This document shows positions 8,634-18,101 of a stretch of 64,000 bases of DNA, piece by piece. The DNA comes from an uncultured Prevotella sp. (GTDB taxonomy: Bacteria > Bacteroidota > Bacteroidia > Bacteroidales > Bacteroidaceae), in contig CAJOIW010000004.1 in the NCBI GenBank assembly GCA_905234845.1, positions 1-64,000 of the forward strand, read 5' to 3'. Made by a program: the position numbers and the translations under genes. The first letter of the stretch is position 1. Each line of letters begins with the position of its first letter. Under the pieces are notes generated by a model, which worked only from the letters and a program-made list of their open reading frames with translations, made no database searches and was not told the origin of the DNA.

Positions 8634-8665
8634 TTTGTGCACTCGCAGATTTTATACTATTTTTG
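8634..8665 (+). promoter_or_regulatory. Promoter of the susC-like operon
   Basis: TTTG (8634-8637), a 20-base spacer and TATTTTTG (8658-8665). The 5' untranslated region would be about 125-130 bases before the ATG at 8799. Confidence 0.75.
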
Positions 8666-8798
8666 CAAAATGTTATGGTTTTATGCCAAAATGTTTCCAC
8701 CTCTCAATAAGAGGAGGCGAAAATACTACAAATTGTAAGTAAGATTGTAAGATAAGATAATAAAAGTTTGTATTAAGTTTAATTTAGAGAGAAAATTT

Positions 8799-11700
8799 AT
8801 GAAAAAAAGACTGACAATGTTTTTTGCCTGCCTGCTTCTCAGTGTAGGAGTGGCATTGGCACAAACACAGGTTACGGGTACGGTCACCTCTGCAGAGGAT
8901 GGACAGCCTGTAGTCGGTGCATCGGTTAAGGTGGTGGGAACCAACACAGGTACCATTACCGACGGCAACGGTCAATTTACCCTTTCTGCTGCCAACAATG
9001 CACAACTCGAAATCAGCTACATCGGTCTGAAGACCAAAGTGGTGAGAGCTGGTCGTAACATGAACGTCGTGCTCGATGTAGACGAAGACCAACAACTCGA
9101 CGACGTGATTGTAATTGGCTATGGTAAGACCAAGCGTTCGGCCTTTACTGGTTCAGCCACTGAGGTGAAAGCTTCGGAAATCCAAGGCCACGTTGCCGCT
9201 ACCGCTACCTCTGCCCTCGTGGGTAAGGTCGCTGGTTTGCAGGCTACATCGAGCAGTGGCGCTCCGGGTAGTGCACCCACTATCCGTCTGCGTGGTTTCG
9301 GTTCCTATTCTGCAAGTTCTACACCGCTCTATGTGGTTGATGGCGTGCCCATGGATCAAGGTATTGCCACGGTGAACCCGAACGATATCGAGAGCGTGTC
9401 TGTATTGAAGGATGCTGCCGCTACCGCTATCTACGGTGCCAGTGGTGCCAACGGTGTAATCCTCATCACCACCAAGAAAGGTCGTGAGGGTAAGGACGCT
9501 GAAGTGAAGTTCGACGCACGTTGGGGTAGCAACAAGCGCCTCATCCCGCGTTATAAACTCATCACCAACCCGGCTGAGTACTACGAGACCCACTATCGCG
9601 CCATGTACAACAGCGTGGCTTACAACGGTGGTACCTCCGAAGAGGCATACGCTTTTGCAGATGCCAACCTGTTCGATGAGAACAATGGTGGTCTGGGTTA
9701 TCAGGTTTATACTGTGCCCGACGGCGAGAAATTCATCGGTACAAACTTTAAGCTTAATCCCAATGCTACTCTCGGCTACGTCAAGGACGGTTATACTTAT
9801 CTGCCCGATAACTGGTATGACGAGACCTTCCACAGCGCATTCCGTCAGGAGTACAACGCATCGGTCAGCGGTTCGACAGGTCGTCTGAACTACTACGCAG
9901 GTGTAGGCTTCCTGAGCGATGGCGGTCAGGTGGAGAACTCGAAGTTCAAGCGTTACACGGGTCGTACCAATGTGGAGTATCAGGCTAAGAAGTGGCTCAA
10001 GCTGCTCACCAATATGGCCTATACCCACACCGACAGCCAGACACCATCCTATGATGCTGACACCTACGGAGGCTCGACCAACGTATTCTATGCCGTTAAC
10101 TCGATGGGTGCCATCTATCCGCTTTACGTACGTGATGCTGAGGGCAATATCGTAAAAGAGAACGGCCGTACCATCTACGACGCAAACCAGACTGGTGTCA
10201 AGCGTCCGGGTATCATCGGTAACGCAGTGCGTGACAACAAGTACGACCATTACCAAAGCTATGGCGACATCTTCACAGGCCAGTGGGGTGCTATCATCAC
10301 TCCGATAGAGGGTCTTACCCTGACAGCTAACCTTGCTGCAAGTGTCATCAACACCCGTGGCAACAAGCTCTACAGCCGCTTCGGTAGTGCTACAGCTACT
10401 GACGGTGCAGCTTATGTAGCTCACAACCGCTATTTCACGGTCAACCAGCAGTATATGGCCAATTACCATTATACATTTGCTGATGTTCACAACTTCGACT
10501 TCCTCCTCGGCTACGAGCAGAAGAAATACACTGATCAGGATTTAAGTGGCTATGGAACTCACCTTTATCATCCGAATATCGGTGAACTCGACAACGCATT
10601 TGGTCCGAAAGAGGAAACCAATAATGGTTCTTCTACTGATCACCTGATGACCGCCGGTTACTTCGGCCGTGTCAGCTACGACTATGCAGAGCGTTATTTT
10701 GCTAACATCGACATTCGTCGCGACGGCGTGTCGAAGTTTGCGCCTCACCATCGTTGGGGTACGTTCTGGGGTCTTGGCTTTGCTTGGCAGATGAACAAGG
10801 AAGCCTTTATGAGCGACCTTGACTGGGTAGACCTCCTGAAGTTGAAAGTCAGCTACGGTGAGAACGGTAACCACCTCGGTATGGGCTGGCATGCTTATGC
10901 TGACCGCTATACGCCCGCTTACAACAGCGACGCAAAGACCTATACGCTCTCGATGACGGGTAAGGGTAACGATAACTTGACTTGGGAAACCAAGAAACAG
11001 TGGAACTTCGGTGTTGACTTCTCACTCTTCAAGTATCGTCTGAATGGTACGTTCGAAGTTTATACCGGTACCACCACCGACTTGCTCTGGTCGAAGACCG
11101 TATCCTTGTCATCGGGTCTGCCCGTGGCCAGCTATCCCGCCAATGTGGGTGACCTGCGCAACACTGGTGTTGAACTCGCACTCGACGGAAGCGTTATCCG
11201 TACTAAGGACATCGACTGGAAGTTGAACCTTGTTTTGGCACATAATAAGAACAAGTTCGTCAAACTCGATCCGGCTATTGCTGACAACGGTTTACGTTAT
11301 AGCAACTCTATTATCCGCGAGGGTGGTTCTGTTCAGCAGGCTTACATGATTCACTACGAAGGTACCGACAAGACCAACGGACGTGCGCTCTACCGTGTAG
11401 CTTACGACAAAGACGGCAAAGCTTTGACTAACTCTTATGGCAAGGACGTGGAGATTGACCACGAAGGTACAACCTACGACATCACGCAGGCTACCCGCTA
11501 CGATGCTGGTGACGTACTGCCCAAGCTCATCGGTGGTTTCGGTACCACGCTTGAGGCTTACGGATTCGACTTCACCGCACAGTTTGCCTTCCAGCTTGGC
11601 GGTAAGTTCTACGATGGTTCCTATCAGCAGCTTATGCACAACGGTCAGTCGGCAGGTAATGCCATGCACCGTGACCTGCTCGATGCCTGGAGCCCCGAGA

Positions 11701-12041
11701 ATCCCACTTCGAACATTCCTCGTCTGAGCACCGCTGCTGCTGACGATCCGGGTGTAAGCTCACAGACTCCTTACGACCGCTTCCTCACCAGCTCGAACTA
11801 TCTCTCGCTGACCAACCTCCAGTTAGGTTACACCCTGCCCGTACAGTGGATTCGTCCGCTCACACTGCGCAGCGCCCATGTTTATGTGGCTGGCGAGAAC
11901 CTCTTCCTGCTTACCAAGCGTCAGGGTATGGATCCGCGCTACAACAATGGTATCGGTTCTATGACCACTGGTGGTGGTCGCGCTTCGGGTAGCTACTCTG
12001 CTATGCGCAGCATCACCGCAGGCATAACGGTTACGTTCTAA
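8799..12041 (+). CDS. SusC/RagA-type TonB-dependent transporter
   Basis: This outer-membrane transporter pairs with a SusD-type lipoprotein to import large oligomers. The 1080-residue protein has a signal peptide (cleavage near ALAQ, residue 21) and a carboxypeptidase-regulatory-like domain (VTGTVTSAEDGQPVVGASV to about 105). The TonB plug follows (VVDGVPM, IESVSVLKDAAATAIYGASGANGVILITTKKG near 190-225), then a long beta barrel ending in the aromatic residue of ITAGITVTF. RagA-type peptide uptake and glycan uptake cannot be told apart by sequence; the C10 protease downstream hints at a protein-derived substrate. It is the first gene of a three- or four-gene operon, with susD 35 bases downstream. 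Confidence 0.95.
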   Translation: MKKRLTMFFACLLLSVGVALAQTQVTGTVTSAEDGQPVVGASVKVVGTNTGTITDGNGQFTLSAANNAQLEISYIGLKTKVVRAGRNMNVVLDVDEDQQLDDVIVIGYGKTKRSAFTGSATEVKASEIQGHVAATATSALVGKVAGLQATSSSGAPGSAPTIRLRGFGSYSASSTPLYVVDGVPMDQGIATVNPNDIESVSVLKDAAATAIYGASGANGVILITTKKGREGKDAEVKFDARWGSNKRLIPRYKLITNPAEYYETHYRAMYNSVAYNGGTSEEAYAFADANLFDENNGGLGYQVYTVPDGEKFIGTNFKLNPNATLGYVKDGYTYLPDNWYDETFHSAFRQEYNASVSGSTGRLNYYAGVGFLSDGGQVENSKFKRYTGRTNVEYQAKKWLKLLTNMAYTHTDSQTPSYDADTYGGSTNVFYAVNSMGAIYPLYVRDAEGNIVKENGRTIYDANQTGVKRPGIIGNAVRDNKYDHYQSYGDIFTGQWGAIITPIEGLTLTANLAASVINTRGNKLYSRFGSATATDGAAYVAHNRYFTVNQQYMANYHYTFADVHNFDFLLGYEQKKYTDQDLSGYGTHLYHPNIGELDNAFGPKEETNNGSSTDHLMTAGYFGRVSYDYAERYFANIDIRRDGVSKFAPHHRWGTFWGLGFAWQMNKEAFMSDLDWVDLLKLKVSYGENGNHLGMGWHAYADRYTPAYNSDAKTYTLSMTGKGNDNLTWETKKQWNFGVDFSLFKYRLNGTFEVYTGTTTDLLWSKTVSLSSGLPVASYPANVGDLRNTGVELALDGSVIRTKDIDWKLNLVLAHNKNKFVKLDPAIADNGLRYSNSIIREGGSVQQAYMIHYEGTDKTNGRALYRVAYDKDGKALTNSYGKDVEIDHEGTTYDITQATRYDAGDVLPKLIGGFGTTLEAYGFDFTAQFAFQLGGKFYDGSYQQLMHNGQSAGNAMHRDLLDAWSPENPTSNIPRLSTAAADDPGVSSQTPYDRFLTSSNYLSLTNLQLGYTLPVQWIRPLTLRSAHVYVAGENLFLLTKRQGMDPRYNNGIGSMTTGGGRASGSYSAMRSITAGITVTF

Positions 12042-12076
12042 TCAGCTTAAACGGAAAAAGATAAAAAAGAAAGAAT

Positions 12077-13702
12077 ATGAAATTGTATAAGTTTTTCTTA
12101 GTGATGATTGGTGCAGCCTTGCTCACCACATCCTGCAACGATATCGATGAGCAATATCCCGAAACGGGTGTCCTCACCAAAGAGCAGAATCAGGAGGTCA
12201 ATGAGATTCTCCCGGAGCGCGCACAGGCCACCTTCCAAGGTATGTTCTCCATCATGGCAATGCCCCATCGTGGACTGCCTAACTCGACCACCCGTGCCGA
12301 TGATTTCGGTTATGTAATGGCCGCTATCTCGCTCGACCTCGAAGGTGCCGACATGTTCATGAACGACAACAACTATGCTTGGTTTAGCCCATGTGGCGAA
12401 TACTCCAGCCGTAATGCCAACTATGCCAACCCCTACATCCGTTACGTGATTCCTTATCGTCAGATTGGTATCATCAACGATGTGTTGGCTGGTATTGCTG
12501 AAGACACAGACAATCCTGACCTGCAGAACCAGATGGCTCAGGCTCGCGCAATGCGTGACTTTGCATTCAACTACAATAAGCCCGACGATTTGTGTATCCC
12601 TATTCTGAAGGTAGACACTGACTACGGCAACAATCCCCGTGCAACTGTCGAAGAGGTTTGGGCATCCATCAAGGAAGACCTTGACTATGCCGTTGCTCAC
12701 CTTACCGATGCTCGTTCTGCCAAGGATCAGATTAACAAGAACGTGGCCTATGGTCTGCGTGCACGCGCTAACCTCTACATGGGCAACTTTGCTGACGCTG
12801 CTGCCGATGCCGAACAGGCAATGAAAGGATTTACACCTGCCTCTCAGGCTGAAATCAGCGTGCCTGCTTTCTGCAACCTGAACGAGCACAACTGGATTTG
12901 GGGTATCAATGTGACCACTGAGATTGCTGCTGTTGACGGCTATTGTACCGCATCGTCGTGGCTGAGTGCTTTCACAGGTGACGGCTATGCTCCTGCCTGC
13001 CAGCTCATTCCTACCATCAACTATCTGCTCTACAAGAAGATTCCTGACACTGACCTGCGTAAGAACTGGTGGCTTGACTTCAATCTGCATTCACCGAACT
13101 GGGCTGGCCTGACTTGGACTGATCCAGATACAGGTACCAGGGCTACGGGTGATGAGATTGCCAATCTCACCATTGAGGAGGTAAAGATGAAGTTTGAGCC
13201 TCTGAACAGCATTAAGTTTGGTATGAAGAGCGGTGTTGGTTCTATCATCAACAACAACGACTTCCCCCTGATGCGTGTTGAGGAGATGATTCTTATTCAG
13301 GCAGAGGGTCTCGCTCGTAGTGGCAATGAGGCCAAGGCTAAGCAGATTCTGGAGAACTTCGTGAAGACTTATCGTGACCCGGCTTACTCGGTTGAGGCTA
13401 ACCTGCAGACACGCGGTCTTGTTGACGAGATCTGGTTCCAGCGTCGTGTAGAGCTTTGGGGCGAAGGTTTCTTCGTGTTCGACTGCAAGCGTCTGGGCAA
13501 GCCTCTCGTTCGTACTCACGGTAGTGGCTCGACCAATGTGCCTACTGCATTCGCATTCAACATCGCCGCCAACGACGGCTGGATGAACATGCGCTTCCCA
13601 GATGACGAGATAGACAACAACGCTGGTATTATTGACAACACGGGCGGTGCTATCCCCGAGCCTGGACAGAACGCTAACCTGCGCGACGGTGTAACCGACT
13701 AA
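12077..13702 (+). CDS. SusD/RagB-type surface lipoprotein
   Basis: SusD-type proteins form the lid on the SusC barrel and bind substrate at the cell surface. The 541-residue protein begins with a lipoprotein signal (MKLYKFFLVMIGAALLTTSC; Cys at about residue 20) and an acidic stretch NDIDEQ that fits surface export. TPR-like helices follow (ARAMRDFAFNY, VAYGLRARANLYMGNFADAAADAEQAM). The C-terminal RVEEMILIQAEGLARSGNEAKAKQILENFV and IWFQRRVELWGEGFFVFDCKRLG are typical SusD_RagB signatures. It lies 35 bases after the SusC gene and is certainly co-transcribed. Confidence 0.95.
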   Translation: MKLYKFFLVMIGAALLTTSCNDIDEQYPETGVLTKEQNQEVNEILPERAQATFQGMFSIMAMPHRGLPNSTTRADDFGYVMAAISLDLEGADMFMNDNNYAWFSPCGEYSSRNANYANPYIRYVIPYRQIGIINDVLAGIAEDTDNPDLQNQMAQARAMRDFAFNYNKPDDLCIPILKVDTDYGNNPRATVEEVWASIKEDLDYAVAHLTDARSAKDQINKNVAYGLRARANLYMGNFADAAADAEQAMKGFTPASQAEISVPAFCNLNEHNWIWGINVTTEIAAVDGYCTASSWLSAFTGDGYAPACQLIPTINYLLYKKIPDTDLRKNWWLDFNLHSPNWAGLTWTDPDTGTRATGDEIANLTIEEVKMKFEPLNSIKFGMKSGVGSIINNNDFPLMRVEEMILIQAEGLARSGNEAKAKQILENFVKTYRDPAYSVEANLQTRGLVDEIWFQRRVELWGEGFFVFDCKRLGKPLVRTHGSGSTNVPTAFAFNIAANDGWMNMRFPDDEIDNNAGIIDNTGGAIPEPGQNANLRDGVTD

Positions 13703-13745
13703 TTATTCATGCAACAATAGAAATTCATTAAAATCAGAAGAGATT

Positions 13746-14579
13746 ATGAAATTGAACAAGATATTTTTATTTGGCGCGATAGGATTGTCGGTTATGCTCG
13801 CCTCCTGTAGCGATGATGACGACGACTATCAGAAGGGTGCCCCAGCCGGAACCTACGATGTGTTCTTCGTTGATGAGGAAAACGTAGTGCTCGGTCCGGA
13901 CGCTAATGAGTTCACGGTAACGATTGCCCGTGCCAATGGCAATGGTGAGCTTACTGTTCCTCTCACAGCTCGTTGTGCTGATGTATTCAATGTTCCCTCA
14001 TCGATTACATTTGCCGATGGTGAGGACGAAAAAGAGTTTACCGTAACCGTGGATGACAACATCGAATGGTTCAAGACCTATCCGTTCGTGATTACCATTC
14101 CTGATGACTTCATGAATCCCTACGACGAAGATGCCGGCACTCCGCGCTGCAATATCTCCGTCATCAAGGAGGACTACAAACTCTTTGCTACTGCCGTCTT
14201 TAGTGATCCTGTCTTTTATCAGCAGGCATGGCCACAGGAGATTGAGTATTCTGAGCTTCTTGACATGTATCGTATGAAGGATGTTTTCGTTGATGGTACG
14301 CCTTGGTACTTCAAGTGGCCTAACCGCACTTGGAATAGCGACGACACCACTCAGAAGGGTTTCTACTTCTGCGATCAGACCGGTAAGGAGGTCACGGAGT
14401 GGCTCACTGGTTATATCCATTCGCGCTATGGTGCTGTCTCGGCAGAGTTCCTTCCCGATTACTGGTATGGTTGGGATCCCGCGGATGAGGCACTCTACTT
14501 CGTGCTGACCATTAAGGTTTCCGCTGGTTCGTTCGGTACAAACTATTACTCACTGTCTAACTTCCAATATGCAGAATAA
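13746..14579 (+). CDS. Surface lipoprotein of the sus-like operon
   Basis: A 277-residue lipoprotein: signal peptide MKLNKIFLFGAIGLSVMLASC, then CSDDDDD, an acidic surface-export-like signal next to the lipidated Cys. Residues 35-130 look like a beta-sandwich (VVLGPDANEFTVTIARANGNGELTV..ITFADGEDEKEFTVTV), similar to Calx-beta or BACON-like repeats. The rest is aromatic-rich without a known motif. Its position third after susC/susD (43 bases) suggests a SusE-like accessory binding protein. This is inference from context. Confidence 0.8.
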   Translation: MKLNKIFLFGAIGLSVMLASCSDDDDDYQKGAPAGTYDVFFVDEENVVLGPDANEFTVTIARANGNGELTVPLTARCADVFNVPSSITFADGEDEKEFTVTVDDNIEWFKTYPFVITIPDDFMNPYDEDAGTPRCNISVIKEDYKLFATAVFSDPVFYQQAWPQEIEYSELLDMYRMKDVFVDGTPWYFKWPNRTWNSDDTTQKGFYFCDQTGKEVTEWLTGYIHSRYGAVSAEFLPDYWYGWDPADEALYFVLTIKVSAGSFGTNYYSLSNFQYAE

Positions 14580-14619
14580 GCACTGCTCGAAGTAAAACAT
14601 TGTGAATATTCAATAAAAG

Positions 14620-14656
14620 CAGGGCGTGCTGACTTTTTCAGTGCGTCCTGTTTTTT
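14620..14656 (+). terminator. Terminator or attenuator between the sus-like operon and the C10 protease
   Basis: CAGGGCGTGCTGA (14620-14632) pairs fully with TCAGTGCGTCCTG (14638-14650) if three G-U pairs are allowed, followed by TTTTTT. It ends 17 bases before the protease ATG and no promoter is visible between them. Partial read-through may therefore set the protease level. Confidence 0.8.
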
Positions 14657-14673
14657 CAAAAAAGTAAATCACC

Positions 14674-16371
14674 ATGAGGAGAATATTTTTCTCTGTATTG
14701 CTTGCCGCCGCTTCCATCATTGCGACAGCTGCACCCGTTGACCGCCAGAAAGCTTTGTTGTCGGCTCGCAAGATATTGTCAGACAAGAAAGTGAGGGAAG
14801 CCACCTTGCCACTCGCTGTTCGCAAGCGATTCAAGGCTGTCAGTCCCACAGCAGCACCGGCATTCTATGTGTTCAATGCCGATGACGGTAAAGGCTTTGC
14901 CATCGTCGCTGGAGACGATGTTTTTCCCGAGTTTGTAGGCTATTCCGATACAGGCACGTTCCGCGAGAATGTGGAGCTGCCATGTGGACTGGAGGCCTTT
15001 CTTGAGTTCTATATCCAGTATGTGACTGATGTGCGTGCTGGGCGTGCTGAGGCTCCTAAGCATCGCGCACCGATGAAACGTGCGCCTCGTGCATCGGTTG
15101 CCCCTCTGCTCAACTCTTCCTTTGGGCAAGATGCGCCTTACAACAACCTATGCCTTAATGCTGACAATGTGCTTTGTCCCTGTGGCTGTGTGGCTACGGC
15201 AGTGGCACAGATTATGTATTACTGGCGCTGGCCGAAGGTACGTGAGGGAAAGATTGGCTACAACTGGGACGTGGTGATGCCTTCCACGGAAGAGAATCTG
15301 GCATCGGCGGATGCCTCTGAGGTTATCGCACAGGTGTGCAAAGACATAGGTACTGCCGTGCAGATGAGCTATGCGCCGACTGGCAGTGGCGCCCAGAGCT
15401 GTCGTGTCGTTGAGGCTTTTGGTGGACGTTTCGGTTATACACCCTACACATTGCGCCACCAGTGGCGTATCTGTGCCGCTGACGATGAGGAGTGGCTGAA
15501 TCTGATAAAAACCGAACTCATAGGCGGACGGCCAGTCTATTTCAGTGCCTCTTCGCCAATCGGCGGTGGGCGAGACTCGGGTGGTCATGCCTTCGTGGTT
15601 GACGGCTACAACGAGTCGAACTTCGTACATGTAAACTGGGGTTGGGATGGTGCCTTTAATGGTGACTATGATTTGGTACAGCTTAATCCGCAGGCATATT
15701 CTTTTGTGCAAGACCAGACTATCATTACCGGCGTACGACCCGCTTATGGAACACAAACAGGGCAGCCGCAATATTTCATGCAGCTGCGTACACCACCCGA
15801 ATATACTGGCGCTACCAGTATCCGTACCTCGCTTGAGTTCAATATAGGTGTGGGTGACTTCTATAATTTTACCTCTGTCAGCCATACATGGCAATATACC
15901 ATTGGTATCTTCGACACCTCGTTGCGCTTGCTCGGTACCATACACACTTCACGTGCAATACCTTCAGTCACACTTGGAATGTATCATTATATTCCTTGGG
16001 AAAACAGAATGGCCATACCCTGTAAGCTTAATGCCTATGGTGATGGAGACTATGTGCTGCGCGTCATCTTCCGTGAGCAAGGCTCCGAAGAATGGCAAGT
16101 TCCCGACATGGTCGGTGGACAGGCGAAGAACATGATTCCCATCCGCATCGCCAACAAAAAGGTTCAGTTTAATGCCGATGTGGTGATAACGGATATTGAC
16201 AGGGTTTGGGAGTCTGCTCAAGCCGATGGGAACACCAGACTGACCATCTATAACCTTAGTGGTCATGTCCTTTATGATGGCAAACCTGAAGGTTTCAGTC
16301 TCAGCAAGATGCAGGGACATGGTGTGGTTATCGTGAAAAACGGTAATGAAATCCGAAAATTAGCTTATTGA
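14674..16371 (+). CDS. Secreted C10-family cysteine protease (streptopain/PrtT-like)
   Basis: C10 peptidases are secreted papain-fold proteases made as zymogens. The 565-residue protein has a signal peptide (to about ATAA, residue 19) and a propeptide of the Spi type (ARKILSDKK..FYVFNADDGKGFAIVAGDD..VGYSDTGTF). The catalytic domain has Cys172 in CGCVATAVAQIMYYWRWP and His305 in SGGHAFVVDGY, then VHVNWGWDGAFNGDY. About 200 C-terminal residues form beta domains and end in a sorting-like tail (LTIYNLSGHVLYDGKPEGF..GVVIVKNGNEIRKLAY) of the Por secretion type. A terminator separates it from the sus-like operon by 17 bases, suggesting linked expression. Confidence 0.92.
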   Translation: MRRIFFSVLLAAASIIATAAPVDRQKALLSARKILSDKKVREATLPLAVRKRFKAVSPTAAPAFYVFNADDGKGFAIVAGDDVFPEFVGYSDTGTFRENVELPCGLEAFLEFYIQYVTDVRAGRAEAPKHRAPMKRAPRASVAPLLNSSFGQDAPYNNLCLNADNVLCPCGCVATAVAQIMYYWRWPKVREGKIGYNWDVVMPSTEENLASADASEVIAQVCKDIGTAVQMSYAPTGSGAQSCRVVEAFGGRFGYTPYTLRHQWRICAADDEEWLNLIKTELIGGRPVYFSASSPIGGGRDSGGHAFVVDGYNESNFVHVNWGWDGAFNGDYDLVQLNPQAYSFVQDQTIITGVRPAYGTQTGQPQYFMQLRTPPEYTGATSIRTSLEFNIGVGDFYNFTSVSHTWQYTIGIFDTSLRLLGTIHTSRAIPSVTLGMYHYIPWENRMAIPCKLNAYGDGDYVLRVIFREQGSEEWQVPDMVGGQAKNMIPIRIANKKVQFNADVVITDIDRVWESAQADGNTRLTIYNLSGHVLYDGKPEGFSLSKMQGHGVVIVKNGNEIRKLAY

Positions 16372-16398
16372 TATTCAACAGCATATGGATTGAATGTC

Positions 16399-16436
16399 CA
16401 AAGACCGTCTTTTGCAGAAAATTCCCTAGGGAATTT
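16399..16436. repeat. Palindrome pair between convergent genes
   Basis: CAAAGACCGTCTTTTG (about 16399-16414) followed by the perfect 18-bp palindrome AAATTCCCTAGGGAATTT (16419-16436). They fill the 65 bases between the C10 protease stop and the convergent WYL regulator stop, and could act as a bidirectional transcription end. Confidence 0.85.
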
Positions 16437-17342
16437 TTATTTACTCTTTGTTTTGCGCTGTTTAATCTTAGTGTTGATATAGGCTTTGAAGCCTTTGTCA
16501 CCGATGATGGTAATGTCGTCGTAGAGTCCGAGTACGAAGCGTCCGATGCCGAGGTAGCTCACCACGTCGAGGTCGGCCTGCCAGTGGTTGTTGTCGATGG
16601 TAGTGACGAAGGGCTCAGCCGCGGGATGCTCTTCGATGAGGAGGTTGTGAGAGAGCTGCCCGAGGTGGAGGCTGACATGGTAGCACTCTTCGCCGGAGAA
16701 ACCGAAGATGTCGGTATAAACTTCGCGGTGGAGGTTCTCATATATCCAAGGCACGTCTAATATCTCGATTTCAGCTGTCCGCGCCACCTTGTAGGTCTTG
16801 TTCTCATGGGTGCGCAGTTCGTGGCAGCGTATGTCGGTGCCGCCGTTCATGAGGAGAAAGGGCTCTACGATGCGGTCGGCTACGGTCTGGCTGTGGGGTG
16901 AGGAGTAGGCTCTGAGTGTGACCATGTGTTTCTCGGCAATGGCTTTTTTTAGTTGGCGGATGTTGCGGTTCATGCGTCGCATGACGGCTGGGTCGGAGAG
17001 CTCGGCGAGGTTGAACTGACGCTCGAGTTTGGCCTTGACGGTTAGAGCCTGATAGTCGATTTTCTCAGCACTGTCGAGCAGACGATAGAGGAAGGCAGCT
17101 TCATCGCGGGTGAGGGCGATGTTGTCGTGGAGTCGCTTGAAGAATGGGGATGAGCGGTCGAGACGGTAGCGAAAGCCGCTCTTGATGAGCAAGAATCCAC
17201 TCTCACGCAAATACTCCAGATAGTAGTAGAGATTGCGACGGGTGATGTCGAGACGGTCAGCTAATTCTTGGGCTGTGTAGCTGTGGTTCTCGGTGAGCAG
17301 GAGCAGCAAGTCGAGCTCCTTGCCGTATTTGTTTAGTTTCAT
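16437..17342 (-). CDS. WYL-domain transcriptional regulator
   Basis: A 301-residue cytosolic regulator. It has an N-terminal winged helix-turn-helix of the DeoR/HTH_11 type (LDLLLLLTENHSYTAQELADRLDITRRNLYYYLEYL), a helical linker, and a WYL domain from about residue 150 (LRAYSSPHSQTVADRIVEPFLLMNGGTDIRCHEL), followed by a WCX-like C terminus. WYL proteins often sense nucleic acids or nucleotides. The literal W-Y-L triad is replaced here by DIRCHE-type residues, as in many Bacteroidetes homologs. rnhB starts 17 bases upstream in transcription order, so the two are likely co-transcribed. The target is unknown. Confidence 0.85.
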   Translation of the reverse strand: MKLNKYGKELDLLLLLTENHSYTAQELADRLDITRRNLYYYLEYLRESGFLLIKSGFRYRLDRSSPFFKRLHDNIALTRDEAAFLYRLLDSAEKIDYQALTVKAKLERQFNLAELSDPAVMRRMNRNIRQLKKAIAEKHMVTLRAYSSPHSQTVADRIVEPFLLMNGGTDIRCHELRTHENKTYKVARTAEIEILDVPWIYENLHREVYTDIFGFSGEECYHVSLHLGQLSHNLLIEEHPAAEPFVTTIDNNHWQADLDVVSYLGIGRFVLGLYDDITIIGDKGFKAYINTKIKQRKTKSK

Positions 17343-17359
17343 TTCCTTTCCCTCCCCTT

Positions 17360-17968
17360 TTATTCTCTAAAATCAAGCGATAACTCTTCGTTGCCAAGGA
17401 GATTGAATGACATGCGATGATAGGGTGAGGAGCCATGACTACGGATGGCCTCACGATGCTTCGCGGTAGGGTAGCCCTTGTTGGAAAGCCAGTCGTATTG
17501 CGGATATTCTTCAGCAAGACGTATCATGTAATCATCGCGGTAGGTCTTGGCGAGGATGCTTGCCGCCGCGATGGCGAGATACTTGCCGTCGCCTTTTACA
17601 ATGCAGGTGTGAGGAAGATTTTTATATGGAGTAAACCTATTGCCGTCTACGATGATGGCCTCGGGTTGCACACTGAGTTGGTCGAGTGCGCGGTGCATGG
17701 CAAGAATAGAGGCCCGCAGGATGTTAAGCCGGTCAATCTCCTCGGGTGTGACCACACCCACTGCCCACGCTACAGCATCCTGCTCAATCTGTGAGCGCAA
17801 CTGATAGCGCCGTCGTTCGGTGAGTTGCTTCGAGTCATTCAGGTCGGCGTTCTCATAGTCGGGCGGCAGGATGACAGCAGCGGCATAGACGCTTCCTGCC
17901 AGACAACCACGCCCTGCCTCATCGCATCCGGCTTCTACCAGCCCTTCATAGTAATGATTTTTCAGCAT
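17360..17968 (-). CDS. rnhB: Ribonuclease HII
   Basis: RNase HII removes ribonucleotides and RNA primers from DNA-RNA hybrids. The 202-residue protein carries the conserved GCDEAGRGCLAGSV (first catalytic Asp-Glu pair), the IIVDGNRF segment with a further acidic residue, and KGDGKYLAIAAASILAKTYRDDYM, all RnhB signatures. Length is standard. It is the first gene of a minus-strand pair with the WYL regulator and divergent from the 97-residue protein gene. Confidence 0.95.
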   Translation of the reverse strand: MLKNHYYEGLVEAGCDEAGRGCLAGSVYAAAVILPPDYENADLNDSKQLTERRRYQLRSQIEQDAVAWAVGVVTPEEIDRLNILRASILAMHRALDQLSVQPEAIIVDGNRFTPYKNLPHTCIVKGDGKYLAIAAASILAKTYRDDYMIRLAEEYPQYDWLSNKGYPTAKHREAIRSHGSSPYHRMSFNLLGNEELSLDFRE

Positions 17969-18059
17969 TTCCCTTCTTATTGATGTGAATAAACGTTAAT
18001 TTCTAACGTTTTTTAACAAAGAAATTTCTATTTTGAAACAGTACTTCTATCCGTGGGAG

Positions 18060-18079
18060 TATTTTTGCGCTGCAAAGAT
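18060..18079 (+). promoter_or_regulatory. Facing -7 elements between rnhB and the 97-residue gene
   Basis: TATTTTTG (18060-18067) reads to the right, toward the gene at 18102. TATCTTTG read on the minus strand (18079-18072) points left, toward rnhB. The two overlap face to face. Their -33 partners are poor (TTTG at 18032-18035 has a 24-base spacer), so only one may be active. Confidence 0.4.
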
Positions 18080-18101
18080 AAATAAAATAATTGGAAAAGA
18101 T

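Noticed and set aside
8455..8700. 81-codon minus-strand frame upstream of susC
   Set aside because: It lies over the susC promoter and the 12-bp inverted repeat, shows no protein-like composition and no promoter of its own.
9153..10490. 445-codon open frame antisense to the SusC-like gene
   Set aside because: The plus-strand SusC frame is conserved along its whole length; the antisense translation is low in motif content and unrelated to any family.
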